A stretch of DNA of 64,000 nucleotides from assembly GCA_947503145.1 (NCBI GenBank), contig CANNCP010000005.1:186001-250000 (forward strand), written 5' to 3'. Source of the stretch: an uncultured Roseovarius sp. Lineage in GTDB: Bacteria > Pseudomonadota > Alphaproteobacteria > Rhodobacterales > Rhodobacteraceae. The position numbers and the translations under genes are program-made. A model generated the notes under the pieces. That model had not been told where the DNA came from. It made no database searches and was given only the letters and a program-made list of their open reading frames with translations. Each line of letters opens with the position of its first letter. The stretch's first letter is position 1. Below are positions 1-8,345 of this stretch, piece by piece.

Positions 1-93
1 TGTGCAGCCCTGCACCAGCAATGCCGCCCCCAGCATCAGGGCCAGCCTGCCATCGCGCCACATGATCCGTTGATTTCCACAAACCTCAGACAT
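1..93 (-). CDS. Lipoprotein, N-terminus only (runs off the left edge)
   Basis: The reading frame opens at an ATG ending at position 93, eight bases after a GGAG, and continues off the window. It encodes a short polar start, a hydrophobic stretch (LALMLGAALL) and a lipobox VQGC, so this should be a lipidated envelope protein. An alternative ATG at 63 would give a more standard signal peptide. It lies 5 bp after the OmpA-like gene and is probably in the same operon. Function cannot be told from 31 residues. Confidence 0.6.
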   Translation of the reverse strand, partial: MSEVCGNQRIMWRDGRLALMLGAALLVQGCT

Positions 94-98
94 GTCGG

Positions 99-671
99 TT
101 ACTCCACTGCTACAGGGGTGATTTCGACCCTCCGGTTAAGAGCCGAGTTGGGGTCATCCGAGTTCAGTAGCTGGGCCTCGCCAAAACTGCGAACCCGGAG
201 CGAAAGCGCAAAATCCACATCGGCCAGCAGATGACTCGCCGTCGCCGCTGCCCGCGCCTGGCCCAGTACCTGATTGTCCTGTGCAGCGCCCACCGCATCC
301 GTGTGCCCGTCGATGAAAAACGCAGCTTTGCGCAGCGCCTCATCCTCGGCGATCACTTCGGCCACCTTGGACAGCAACGCCTGCGATGCGGGCGTCAGAG
401 CGGCGCTGCCAAACTCGAAGTTGATCGCAAAGCTGACTGCCTCCAGCTCCGGCTCGGTCTCGACGATCGAGATGGCCCGCGCCGTCGAACTGGCCTGCGA
501 GCGGCTGAGCGCGCAATGTATTTGCGCCTTGTCCGCAGCTTCGGTCAGCAGGGTCGGCACATCGCCGCAGCCTTCGTCGGCAATGGCCGCATGACCTGTT
601 GCCATCAACACCGTCAAGGCTACCGTCTGAACCATGCGACCGACGTGGCCGTTTGGAAGAATGCAACGCAT
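99..671 (-). CDS. OmpA-family C-terminal domain protein, secreted
   Basis: 190 residues with a signal peptide (hydrophobic run VALTVLMATGHAAIA) and a C-terminal OmpA/MotB-like peptidoglycan-binding domain. Seen in the domain are the FxxGSAxL start, then FIDGHTDAVG and a later RRVEI end; HTD-x-x-G is the family hallmark. The start at 671 is supported by an AGGAGG seven bases upstream. It sits between a DUF4384 gene (30 bp upstream) and a lipoprotein start (5 bp downstream), which suggests one envelope operon. Likely periplasmic; no role beyond cell-wall contact can be assigned. Confidence 0.85.
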   Translation of the reverse strand: MRCILPNGHVGRMVQTVALTVLMATGHAAIADEGCGDVPTLLTEAADKAQIHCALSRSQASSTARAISIVETEPELEAVSFAINFEFGSAALTPASQALLSKVAEVIAEDEALRKAAFFIDGHTDAVGAAQDNQVLGQARAAATASHLLADVDFALSLRVRSFGEAQLLNSDDPNSALNRRVEITPVAVE

Positions 672-701
672 CTCGATACCTCCTCTTGCCTCGGACCTGG
701 C

Positions 702-1295
702 TTACTTGGCGATTACATATTCCAGCGTCGCGTTACGGATTTTCGTGTCGCCGGCGGACTCAAAAAATGTGCTCAGGGCATCGGTCGTCGCCTCGGCAGG
801 TTGAATCGCGCGCGGAAAGGTCTTTTCGGTGTCAAAGAGCGACGCAATAAGCGCATCGAACGTGTTGCTATCACCGTCAATCGCGATCAACTTGACCACT
901 TCCGACCCGCCTTCGCCACTGACTTTGAATTCATAATTGGCGCCCTGTGCGGGCACCAGCATCGTATCTTGGGCCTGCACCTCGCCGCCTTCGACGAACT
1001 TGTTGGGATAAATCATCTGGATCGTCCCGGCGCTGTCCATGTTCAGGATGTAGACCTTGGCCCCTTCCACCCCGCTCAGTTCGAACGCGATCCGGTCGCC
1101 GGCGGTCAGTACGCCCTTGGCGGCGCTCGCCTCATCGGCCACGGTGATCGGCTTCAGCGTCGCGACCATCTCGGTTTCGGCCACTTCAACCGCACTCAGC
1201 GCGCGAAAGCTGTCAAGGTTGTCCATATCGGCGAATGCCATGCTTGCGGCCCCCATCAGGGCGGCGGTGGCAGTGATTCTAAATGCTTTGAACAT
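702..1295 (-). CDS. DUF4384 domain exported protein
   Basis: 197 residues. Residues 1-22 form a signal peptide ending in MAFA. The rest resembles DUF4384 proteins: GDRIAFELSG, then VYILNMDSAGTIQMIYPN and VPAQGANYEFKV. Such domains are often found with caspase-like or kinase proteins or in envelope operons; their biochemical role is unknown. It is the first gene of a leftward group with the OmpA-like and lipoprotein genes. Confidence 0.7.
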   Translation of the reverse strand: MFKAFRITATAALMGAASMAFADMDNLDSFRALSAVEVAETEMVATLKPITVADEASAAKGVLTAGDRIAFELSGVEGAKVYILNMDSAGTIQMIYPNKFVEGGEVQAQDTMLVPAQGANYEFKVSGEGGSEVVKLIAIDGDSNTFDALIASLFDTEKTFPRAIQPAEATTDALSTFFESAGDTKIRNATLEYVIAK

Positions 1296-1461
1296 GATCT
1301 TGGTCCCTTTGTTGGTTTGGGTCAGCTTCTGTGTTGTCTGATCCCAAGATAGGCGATACCGGTTTGCAACTCAATGTGAGTGGACTACACTGATTTTTAG
1401 TATGCCGACTAATTTCTAGTATGGATTTTCAATCCGTGGCTTCCCTCCTTATCTGAGTAGC

Positions 1462-2058
1462 ATGATGATCGATCACACTGATATCCGCACGCTTGAGAGT
1501 TTGCGCCGGGCAAAAACAGAATTCCACAATAAACTTTGCCGCGCCTCTGCCGACAGCGCCCCCCTACTGCTGCAAAAGCTGCGCAGCGAGAATGTATTTG
1601 TGCTCAGCGAATTCTTCTTTTTGCTCAGCGCGTTCGGCCTGATCGCCCACCCCAACAAGCTGGAATCCTATATTCTGAACCACAACACCCAACTGGCCGA
1701 CCTGATCGCAAGCGACGAACGGCGCAAGCTGATGGGGCTGGAAGTGCCACGGCTCAGACGGGGCGTCTTCAGCATGATCCAGATACATAAAGCCAAGGCA
1801 AACCTGCTATCGGCCACGCCCGGCCTCGACCAGGCCGACATCCAGCGGCTTACGATCATGTTATTTTCGCCCGAAACCGGCCGCCGCGTGATCGAATACC
1901 TGGAAGCCGCCGGTTTCCTCACCCGTGTGGCGACCCCATATTATTCCAAGATCGTGCAATCGCATGGCATGATCGAAGAATACTTTGCCGAATATCTGGC
2001 GCAGGTTCGCACCGACGTGGCGCAAAGCGCTGCCCCCCAACAGGAGGTTCAGACATGA
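1462..2058 (+). CDS. Hypothetical protein, cytoplasmic, helical
   Basis: 198 residues, no signal peptide or clear membrane segment. It is rich in Leu, Arg and Ala, with a hydrophobic helix around residues 46-60 (ENVFVLSEFFFLLSAFGLIA). I do not recognise a family. Its stop overlaps the next start (ATGA at 2055-2058), so the two are translationally coupled. It is divergent from the DUF4384 operon across a 166-bp gap that should hold both promoters. Confidence 0.6.
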   Translation: MMIDHTDIRTLESLRRAKTEFHNKLCRASADSAPLLLQKLRSENVFVLSEFFFLLSAFGLIAHPNKLESYILNHNTQLADLIASDERRKLMGLEVPRLRRGVFSMIQIHKAKANLLSATPGLDQADIQRLTIMLFSPETGRRVIEYLEAAGFLTRVATPYYSKIVQSHGMIEEYFAEYLAQVRTDVAQSAAPQQEVQT

Positions 2059-2408
2059 AACATGCATTCAAGGCCCTCATCGCCGCCCCGTTCCTGCTGG
2101 CTGGTGCCGCTCAGGCGATGCCCTGTGACGGGAGCGACCTCAGATTGCGTGAAGCTGTGCAGGAGGTGCTGGTCAACGCCGAAAATCCGCGCATCTCGGG
2201 CTGGGCCAAATACCTCAACGAGAGTTTTTATACGGACGTCAGCTGCAGGCTGTCCCACGGCATGAACGCCGAAGACGTGCTGCGTCTGCGCGAGGAACCC
2301 GAGGTTCTGATCGATCTGGTGATAGGCACCCACATGGACCGCAACCAGTCCGACGCGCTGATGTTGATGCTGTCGGCAATGAAGGGCGGCTCTGACGAAA
2401 AGATCTGA
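2055..2408 (+). CDS. Small secreted hypothetical protein
   Basis: 117 residues with a signal peptide (MKHAFKALIAAPFLLAGAAQA) followed by two Cys residues in the mature part (MPCDG and DVSCRL) that could form a disulfide. No recognised domain. Coupled by ATGA overlap to the preceding gene, so the pair probably acts together, the partner inside and this one in the periplasm. Confidence 0.6.
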   Translation: MKHAFKALIAAPFLLAGAAQAMPCDGSDLRLREAVQEVLVNAENPRISGWAKYLNESFYTDVSCRLSHGMNAEDVLRLREEPEVLIDLVIGTHMDRNQSDALMLMLSAMKGGSDEKI

Positions 2409-2527
2409 GGCCCCAGGGGCTTTGCTGGCTCGGTGAGAATGGAAACGCTTCAGGAGGTCAGCAGCCCGCCGACCTTGAGCGCGCGCTGCGTGTTGTCATC
2501 ATCCCCGGCGCGCGCCCCGAATAGCCC

Positions 2528-2974
2528 CTACTCCCAATCCTTCAGCGCCGCCTCGTCATCTGCCTTGGCCGCCACCCAATCGGCACTTTCCGCCGTCTCT
2601 TCCTTCTTCCAGAAGGGGGCGCGGGATTTGAGGAAATCCATCAAAAACGTTGCCGCCTCGAATGCATCGCGACGGTGGCGCGACGCGGTTGCGACCATCA
2701 TGATCGCATCCTCCGGCGCCAGCCTGCCATGGCGGTGCAGGATCAGGATATCTCCCAGCGCCCAACGTCCTGCAGCGTCCTCGGCGATCTTGGCCAGCGC
2801 CTTTTCCGTCATGCCCGGATAATGCTCGATCTGCATATGGCGCAACGCGGTATCGTCCAGATCGCGCACGATCCCGGTAAAGGTGACGATCGCACCCATG
2901 CCACGCTGCCGCGCGGCAAAGGCGTTGGCCTCGGCCCCGAGATCAAAGGCGGCTTCCTGTACGCGGATATCCAA
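2528..2974 (-). CDS. moaE: Molybdopterin synthase catalytic subunit MoaE
   Basis: 148 residues. MoaE converts precursor Z (cPMP) to molybdopterin using sulfur carried by MoaD. Family features seen: FTGIVRD near residue 33, IEHYPGMTEKAL (the conserved EHY), then RHGRLAPED and FLKSRAPFWKKE with the catalytic Lys region near the end. The start is a TTG directly after the moaD stop (moaD TGA at 2978-2980), which fits translational coupling. Last gene of the leftward pgsA-moaD-moaE run. Confidence 0.93.
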   Translation of the reverse strand: MDIRVQEAAFDLGAEANAFAARQRGMGAIVTFTGIVRDLDDTALRHMQIEHYPGMTEKALAKIAEDAAGRWALGDILILHRHGRLAPEDAIMMVATASRHRRDAFEAATFLMDFLKSRAPFWKKEETAESADWVAAKADDEAALKDWE

Positions 2975-2977
2975 CGC

Positions 2978-3229
2978 TCAGCCCCCAGTCATCGGCGGAA
3001 AGAAAGCCACCTCGCGCACGCCCTTGAGCGGCGTGTCGAAATCGCAGAGCTCCTGATCGACCGCCACGCGCAGCGCGCTGATATCGGAAAACGCCACATC
3101 ATAGCGCTCTTCACGGCGGCGCAATTCGTCCACGAGGTCCTGTACGGTCTCGGCGTCGGTTTGAACCGTCTCGCGCGGCAGACCGATCCGCTCTCGGACC
3201 CATGCAAAATAGAGAACATCAATCATCAT
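2978..3229 (-). CDS. moaD: Molybdopterin synthase sulfur carrier subunit MoaD
   Basis: 83 residues, ubiquitin-like fold, ending in the required Gly-Gly (PPMTGG) that is thiocarboxylated to deliver sulfur to MoaE. The N-terminus IDVLYFAWVRERIG matches MoaD. Two adjacent ATG codons (3229 and 3226) are possible starts. The first overlaps the pgsA stop, so the gene is coupled to pgsA upstream and to moaE downstream. Confidence 0.93.
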   Translation of the reverse strand: MMIDVLYFAWVRERIGLPRETVQTDAETVQDLVDELRRREERYDVAFSDISALRVAVDQELCDFDTPLKGVREVAFFPPMTGG

Positions 3230-3891
3230 CGTTGGTCCTTCAGATGCGGCACCGCCTTGATCAGGTAATCGGCGCCGGTGATCAGCGTCAGCGCAGCCGC
3301 CACCCAGAGCAGGCCAAGCCCGGCATACCAAGTCCAGATCATGCCATTCAGCTTCCAGCCCAGTCCCTGCAAATCCTCCTCGTGCCCCGCAAGGATATCG
3401 GCGATCATTGCATGATCCATGCCAAAGCTCGACATGCCGAGATAATGCTCGAACACGCCCTGCGAAAACAATGTCGCGATGGCGACCATCTGCGCGGTCG
3501 TCTTCCACTTGGCCAGTTTGGTAACCTTCAGTGTGCCCGCCGTGTCGCCCAGAAACTCGCGCAGGCCGGACACGAACACTTCGCGGAAGAGGATCACGGT
3601 CGAGGGCAGGACCAGCCAGGGCGTCATGCTCGAATAACCGACAATCACCATCAGCGCGATCACCACCATCGCCTTGTCCGCGATCGGATCAAGCATCGCG
3701 CCCAGCTTTGTCTCCTGCCGCCAGGCGCGCGCCAGATAGCCGTCAAACCAGTCGGTGATCGCCGCGCTGACAAACAGCAGCAGCGCGAACCAGTCGGCAT
3801 AGGGACGGTGGAAGTAGAGGAACATGACCGCAAGGCCCGGTGCCGCCAAAAGGCGGAGCACGGTGAGTATATTGGGAACGGTCCACGTCAT
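3226..3891 (-). CDS. pgsA: CDP-diacylglycerol-glycerol-3-phosphate 3-phosphatidyltransferase PgsA
   Basis: 221 residues. An inner-membrane enzyme that makes phosphatidylglycerophosphate, the first committed step to phosphatidylglycerol. The CDP-alcohol phosphotransferase signature D-G-x2-A-R-x8-G-x3-D-x3-D is intact from about residue 49 (DGYLAR ... GAMLDPIADKA). Several hydrophobic segments follow. Stop overlaps the moaD start. The 220 bp upstream, before uvrC, contain two perfect hairpins listed separately. Confidence 0.95.
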   Translation of the reverse strand: MTWTVPNILTVLRLLAAPGLAVMFLYFHRPYADWFALLLFVSAAITDWFDGYLARAWRQETKLGAMLDPIADKAMVVIALMVIVGYSSMTPWLVLPSTVILFREVFVSGLREFLGDTAGTLKVTKLAKWKTTAQMVAIATLFSQGVFEHYLGMSSFGMDHAMIADILAGHEEDLQGLGWKLNGMIWTWYAGLGLLWVAAALTLITGADYLIKAVPHLKDQR

Positions 3892-3968
3892 GACATTATC
3901 TCTACCCTTGAAGCTGCGACGTTTAAAGCCCGGAACGCTGCGACCGGGTACTTGTTCTGATACTTAAA

Positions 3969-4010
3969 GCGTTCCGCGAAAAACCTGAATCACAGCTTTT
4001 CGCGGAACGC
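3969..4010. repeat. Palindromic repeat with 14-bp perfect stem and GAATC loop
   Basis: GCGTTCCGCGAAAA at 3969-3982 pairs exactly with its complement at 3997-4010; the 14-nt loop contains TGAATCAC. A related copy with the same loop core lies at 5999-6041, on the other side of uvrC. GANTC is the target of the CcrM methylase of alphaproteobacteria (known). The unit looks like a dispersed intergenic palindrome rather than a plain terminator, as no T-run follows on either strand. Confidence 0.75.
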
Positions 4011-4038
4011 AGCGATACATGTGATCGTTGCACGCATT

Positions 4039-4071
4039 CCGCCTTAACTGAGTGCCTCAAGTTTAAGGCGG
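4039..4071. terminator. Hairpin between uvrC and pgsA
   Basis: CCGCCTTAA at 4039-4047 pairs perfectly with TTAAGGCGG at 4063-4071 around a 16-nt loop. It is 40 bp beyond the uvrC stop on the leftward strand, so it may end or attenuate uvrC transcription. It could equally be the second half of the composite repeat that starts at 3969. Confidence 0.5.
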
Positions 4072-4111
4072 TACACTTAAAATAGCTGTGTGAACGCGTA
4101 TTGTGCGTCGT

Positions 4112-5989
4112 TCAGCTCTTGTCGTGGAAGAAATCATAAACCCGTTGTGCCAGCGCCTCTGACACGCCTTCGACCACCTTGAGATCGGCCAGGTTCGCGC
4201 GGCTCACGGCCTTGGCGGATCCAAAATGCGCCAGCAGCGCGCGCTTGCGGGCGGCCCCAACGCCAGGCACATCGTCCAGCGGGGTCGCGCCCACGGCCTT
4301 GGACCGTTTCGCGCGGTGTGTGCCGATAGCAAAACGGTGCGCCTCGTCGCGCAGACGCTGGATGAAATAAAGCACCGGATCGTTGCGCCGCAGCGCGGTC
4401 GGGCGCTGGCCGGTGCGGTGGAATTCCTCCTTGCCCTGATCGCGGTCGACACCCTTGGCCACGCCCACCATCGGTACATCCACGACCCCCATCTCGTCCA
4501 TGATCTGCTGCACCGCGCTGACCTGCCCCGCGCCGCCATCAATCAGCAGCAAGTCGGGCCATAGCCCCTTGTCACGCTCTGGATCATCCTTCAGCAGACG
4601 CTTGAACCGGCGTGTCAGCACCTCTTTCATCATGCCAAAATCGTCGCCGGGGGTCAGGTCGTCGCCACGAATGTTGAACTTGCGATACTGGTTCTTCATC
4701 AGCCCCTCGGGGCCTGCGACGATCATCGCACCGACGGCATGCGCACCCTGTATGTGACTGTTGTCATAGACCTCGATCCGCTGTGGCGGGCCGTCCAGCC
4801 CAAAGGCTTCGGCGACACCCTGCAGCAGCCTGGCCTGCGTTGCGCTCTCGGCCATCTTGCGCGCCAGGCTCTCGCGGGCGTTGCGCATCGCGCCCTCCAC
4901 CAACTCGGCCTTTTCGCCGCGTTTGGGCACCAGCAATTCGACCTTGCGACCTAGCTTGCCGGTCAGCGCCTCGGCCATCAGATCGGAGTTTTCGATCGGA
5001 TGCGACAGGATCAATTGCCGGGGCGGCTCCTTGGTGTCGTAGAACTGCCCGATAAAAGCTTCCAGCGCCTCGGCCACTTCGACATCCACGCCCACGCGGG
5101 GATAGAAGTCGCGGTTGCCCCAGTTTTGCCCCCCGCGGATGAAAAATACCTGCACGCAGGCTTGGCCATTTTCCAGATGCAGCGCGATCACGTCCGCGTC
5201 ATGCACCGTGCGCGGGTTGATCCCTTGCGCCGTCTGCACCTGGGTCAACGCCTTGATCCGGTCGCGCAGGGCGGCGGCGCGCTCGAACTCCATTGCGGCC
5301 GAGGCTTGCTGCATCTGTGCTGCCAGCTTTTCTTGTATCTCGGTCGAGCGCCCCGACAGGTAGCGTTCCGCATCCGCGACTTGAACCGCATATTCAGCCT
5401 TGGAGATATACCCGACACAGGGCGCGGTGCAGCGTTTGATCTGGTATTGCAGACAAGGGCGCGTACGGCTGGCGAACACCGCATCGGTACAGTTGCGCAA
5501 CTGGAACACCCGCAGCAACTGCGCCAGCGTACGGTTGACCGCACCCGCGCTGGCGAAGGGGCCGTAATAGGAACCCTTTTCGCGCTTGGCGCCGCGATGT
5601 TTCTTGATCATCGGGAAATCGTGATTCCGGGTCACAAGGATGTTGGGAAAGCTTTTGTCGTCGCGCAACAGCACATTGTATTTCGGTTTAAGCTGCTTGA
5701 TCAGGTTCTGCTCCAGCAGCAGCGCCTCGGTCTCGGTCGCTGTCGTGAGGAACATCATCGCGGCGGTCGCGTCGATCATCCGCGAAATCCGGCCAGTGTG
5801 CCCGGTGGGCCGCGCATAGCTGCTGACCCGCGCCCTGAGATTGCGCGCCTTGCCGACATAGAGCACCCGCGCCTGGCTATCGAGCATACGGTAGACACCC
5901 GGACCCGTGCCCAACGTGCGCAGGTAGGAATGGATCAGCGCGTGACCGGTGAGGGGGGGCTTGGCGGGGATATCTTCGGTCATGGACAC
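4112..5989 (-). CDS. uvrC: Excinuclease ABC subunit C
   Basis: 625 residues, the usual UvrC length. It makes both incisions in nucleotide excision repair with UvrA and UvrB. Domains in order: GIY-YIG nuclease (GPGVYRML ... [14 protein letters not shown], residues 30-65), a Cys-rich linker ([14 protein letters not shown]), a UVR UvrB-binding motif near 210-245, the RNase H-like endonuclease half ([11 protein letters not shown] ... LLIDGGAGQ) and paired helix-hairpin-helix motifs at the C-terminus ([15 protein letters not shown] and [12 protein letters not shown]). Start ATG at 5989. Confidence 0.97.
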   Translation of the reverse strand: MSMTEDIPAKPPLTGHALIHSYLRTLGTGPGVYRMLDSQARVLYVGKARNLRARVSSYARPTGHTGRISRMIDATAAMMFLTTATETEALLLEQNLIKQLKPKYNVLLRDDKSFPNILVTRNHDFPMIKKHRGAKREKGSYYGPFASAGAVNRTLAQLLRVFQLRNCTDAVFASRTRPCLQYQIKRCTAPCVGYISKAEYAVQVADAERYLSGRSTEIQEKLAAQMQQASAAMEFERAAALRDRIKALTQVQTAQGINPRTVHDADVIALHLENGQACVQVFFIRGGQNWGNRDFYPRVGVDVEVAEALEAFIGQFYDTKEPPRQLILSHPIENSDLMAEALTGKLGRKVELLVPKRGEKAELVEGAMRNARESLARKMAESATQARLLQGVAEAFGLDGPPQRIEVYDNSHIQGAHAVGAMIVAGPEGLMKNQYRKFNIRGDDLTPGDDFGMMKEVLTRRFKRLLKDDPERDKGLWPDLLLIDGGAGQVSAVQQIMDEMGVVDVPMVGVAKGVDRDQGKEEFHRTGQRPTALRRNDPVLYFIQRLRDEAHRFAIGTHRAKRSKAVGATPLDDVPGVGAARKRALLAHFGSAKAVSRANLADLKVVEGVSEALAQRVYDFFHDKS

Positions 5990-6392
5990 AATACTAAAGC
6001 GTTTCGGGATGAACTTGAATCACGAGTTTGCCTCGAAACGCCCACAACCTGACTGTATATTGAGTGCTTCGGGTCCAAGTCGCGTCTCAACCAGAACCCG
6101 AAACGCATCATGATTCTCGCTGGACGCTGCAATCTTCCTGAGGCTGACACAAGGGTAATCCTGTCCACGGTTTCTGTGGATAACTCGGCGGATAAGTTTG
6201 GGCCAGGCCGGAAATCTCGTTGTATTCGGCTGGCTTCGTTACTTTGCCTAATTTTTAGGCAGGGCCGCAAGGCATTGATTTAACCGTACATTATTTACGA
6301 CATAGTGCAAATTGTTGAAAACATTACAGATTATTCACGCTTTCTTGAGCAACTCCCTGATCGGTGCAAAACTTCTGTCGATTGACCCCGGT
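5990..6392. other. 403-bp intergenic region upstream of uvrC
   Basis: No gene is seen. It holds the repeat at 5999-6041, a second weaker hairpin (TTCGGGT 6068-6074 with ACCCGAA 6096-6102, followed by a GATTC-type site), and one perfect DnaA-box-like 9-mer (TGTGGATAA, 6175-6183). The stretch 6230-6350 is AT-rich. The uvrC promoter is expected here, but I cannot place a convincing -35/-10 pair. Confidence 0.5.
5999..6041. repeat. Palindromic repeat related to the one at 3969
   Basis: GCGTTTCG (5999-6006) pairs with CGAAACGC (6034-6041). The loop shares TTGAATCACG with the 3969 copy, and both are preceded by AAA. It lies just upstream of the uvrC start, so a folded transcript or a methylated GANTC site could influence uvrC expression (inference). 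Confidence 0.6.
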
Positions 6393-7172
6393 TTATCCGC
6401 CAGCCATCACGTCAGGTGTCTGCCAGGCTAGGTGCTGGCCGCCGTCAATCATCAGCATCTGCCCCGTAAAGGCCGGTGCCTCCAGCAGATAACGCAGGGC
6501 CGCTGTGATATCCTGGGGGTCAGCGCCGCGCCGCAGCAATGTGGCCGAGCGCTGCGCCGAAAAATCGGCCTCGGTCTGTCCCCTGGCCTGCAATGTCGGG
6601 CCCGGGCCGATGCCGTTGACCCGCACCCGGGGGGCCAGTGCCTGCGCCGCGGTTCTGGTAAAGGCCCAAAGGCCCATCTTGGCGATCGTGTAACTCATGA
6701 ATTGCGGCGTCAGCTTGTGCACGCGCTGGTCGATCATGTTGACAACCAGACCCTGCGCCACCGGCTCGCCGCGCGCGTCCCTGCCCGGATCAGGCACTTG
6801 CGCCGCGAACATCTGGGTCAGTACGAAAGGCGCGCGCAGGTTGCTTTCCATATGCCGGTCCCAGCCGACGCGCGTTGCGTCCGCCAGCGTGTCATTCTCG
6901 AATATCGAGGCATTGTTGACCAGCACCGTCAGCGGCCCACCCAGCGCGGCGGCGGCCTGCCCGATCAGCGGCGTGACCTGCGTCTCGTCCAGAAGATCGG
7001 CCTGCAATGTGGTGGCCTGGCGCCCTAGCGCGCGGATCTCTTCCGCCACCGTTTCGGCATCTGCGCGGGACGTGGCGTAGTGCACGGCGACGTCATGACC
7101 CGCCACCGCCAGTTCCAGCGCCATGGCGCGACCCAGCCGCCTGCCCGCTCCCGTGACGAGCGCCCGTTTCAT
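6393..7172 (-). CDS. SDR-family oxidoreductase (FolM/pteridine-reductase-like)
   Basis: 259 residues with the classical short-chain dehydrogenase layout: NAD(P)-binding TGAGRRLG at residues 7-14, NNAS at about 89, and the catalytic Tyr-Lys in SYTIAK at about 160. The Arg after the glycine motif suggests NADPH preference. The segment IDQRVHKLTPQFMSYTIAK resembles dihydromonapterin/pteridine reductases (FolM, PTR1), which would place it in folate or pterin metabolism. The substrate is not proven. It is the last gene of the run S49 peptidase - small Cys-rich protein - antiporter - SDR. Confidence 0.85.
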   Translation of the reverse strand: MKRALVTGAGRRLGRAMALELAVAGHDVAVHYATSRADAETVAEEIRALGRQATTLQADLLDETQVTPLIGQAAAALGGPLTVLVNNASIFENDTLADATRVGWDRHMESNLRAPFVLTQMFAAQVPDPGRDARGEPVAQGLVVNMIDQRVHKLTPQFMSYTIAKMGLWAFTRTAAQALAPRVRVNGIGPGPTLQARGQTEADFSAQRSATLLRRGADPQDITAALRYLLEAPAFTGQMLMIDGGQHLAWQTPDVMAGG

Positions 7173-7198
7173 GTGACCTCCCGTGCCGCGGTGCAGCC

Positions 7199-8170
7199 TC
7201 AGACCAATATGGTGATGATGTAGCCCAGATATGCCACCGTCAAGCCGACGCCCCAGGGCCAGGTGATATCGCGCCCCCAGAAGACAAACGGCGTCAGCAG
7301 CAGCGATGCCCCCAGCATCACCCAGAGATCGAAGTACAGGAATTCCGGATCAACCGGGATCGGGCCGACGAACGATGCAATGCCGATGATCGCCAACAGA
7401 TTGAAAATATTCGAGCCGAGCACATTGCCCAGCGCCACATCTGCCTGTTTGCGCAGCGCCGCCATCACCGTCGTCGCCAGTTCCGGTAGCGATGTACCCA
7501 GCGCCACCAGTGTCAGGCCGATCACGCCATCGCTGACGCCGTAGTTGGAAGCGATGATTGATGCATTATCCACCAACAGATCCGCACCCAGCGGCAGCCC
7601 GACCAGCCCAAGGGCCAGAAACACGATAATCTGCCACCAGGGCATGTCGGGGTCTGCGCCTTCGATATCATCCAGATCCACGGCGCAGGCAGCACGGCGA
7701 TGGTTGCGCGCATCACGAAACGCGTCGCCCAGCATATAGACAAGCCCCGCCAGCAACACCGCGCCCGAGATCGCTGTGAATGTCCCGAAAAAGGCCAGCC
7801 CTATGAAAAGCACGCTGGAGCCCAGCATGAATACAAATGTTTTGCGCGTGTCGCATCCGCTGGTGTGCAGCCCTGCGAGGATCGCCGGCAGGCCCAGAAC
7901 CAGCAGGATATTGGCGGTATTCGATCCCACGACATTTCCCAGCGCCAGGCCCGGCTTGTTCATGATCACCGCATTTATCGAGACCAGCAATTCGGGCGCG
8001 GAGGTGCCGAACGCCACGATGGTCAGGCTGACGATCAGGGCGGGAATACCCACGCGCAGGCTGAGGTTTACCGCGCCTTTGACCAGCGCATCGCCTGCCA
8101 GCAGCAGGATCACCAGCCCCAACCCGACAAAGAGCCAGACCGAAAGTGTCGATGCGCCAATCTCCGTCAT
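7199..8170 (-). CDS. Calcium/sodium antiporter (YrbG-like, CaCA family)
   Basis: 323 residues, about ten membrane segments in two inverted halves. Each half carries an alpha-repeat: TIVAFGTSAPELLVSI with GNVVGSNTANILLVLG in the first and TLVALGTSLPELATTVMA with GNVLGSNIFNLLAIIG in the second. This is the typical inner-membrane K+-independent Na+/Ca2+ exchanger of bacteria. One base separates its ATG from the stop of the small protein upstream, so it is translationally coupled. Confidence 0.93.
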   Translation of the reverse strand: MTEIGASTLSVWLFVGLGLVILLLAGDALVKGAVNLSLRVGIPALIVSLTIVAFGTSAPELLVSINAVIMNKPGLALGNVVGSNTANILLVLGLPAILAGLHTSGCDTRKTFVFMLGSSVLFIGLAFFGTFTAISGAVLLAGLVYMLGDAFRDARNHRRAACAVDLDDIEGADPDMPWWQIIVFLALGLVGLPLGADLLVDNASIIASNYGVSDGVIGLTLVALGTSLPELATTVMAALRKQADVALGNVLGSNIFNLLAIIGIASFVGPIPVDPEFLYFDLWVMLGASLLLTPFVFWGRDITWPWGVGLTVAYLGYIITILV

Positions 8171-8171
8171 T

Positions 8172-8339
8172 TCACTTCAGATCCTTGCGGCAACTGCACG
8201 GACCTTTGCCGATGCGGAACTTGCCGCAGTGGGGGCACTTGGCCGCCGCCAGCCGTTTCTGGCCTGGAAACCGCAGCCGCCCGAACATGGCGAGGACGCC
8301 CATGGCAATCAGAAAGAGTGTGACGATCTTGATGATCAT
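8172..8339 (-). CDS. 55-residue membrane-anchored Cys-rich (zinc-ribbon-like) protein
   Basis: A short gene starting at ATG 8339. Residues 2-18 are hydrophobic (IIKIVTLFLIAMGVLAMF), followed by a basic stretch and CPHCGKFRIGKGPCSC. The C-x2-C ... C-x-C pattern suggests a small metal site. It fits exactly between its neighbours: 6 bp after the S49 peptidase and 1 bp before the antiporter. That spacing argues that it is a real operon member. Function unknown. Confidence 0.75.
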   Translation of the reverse strand: MIIKIVTLFLIAMGVLAMFGRLRFPGQKRLAAAKCPHCGKFRIGKGPCSCRKDLK

Positions 8340-8345
8340 ATGACC

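Noticed and set aside
231..1352. Long open frame antisense to the OmpA-like and DUF4384 genes
   Set aside because: It runs opposite two genes with signal peptides and family motifs, and its product is Arg/His/Gly-rich with no motif, as expected for a GC-rich shadow frame.
5000..6052. 350-codon frame antisense to uvrC
   Set aside because: uvrC covers the same DNA with full domain structure; the antisense product has shadow-frame composition.
6175..6183. Perfect DnaA-box 9-mer in the uvrC upstream region, possible replication origin
   Set aside because: Only one perfect box is seen, with no box cluster and no dnaA, hemE, parAB or similar origin neighbours. One box can occur by chance.
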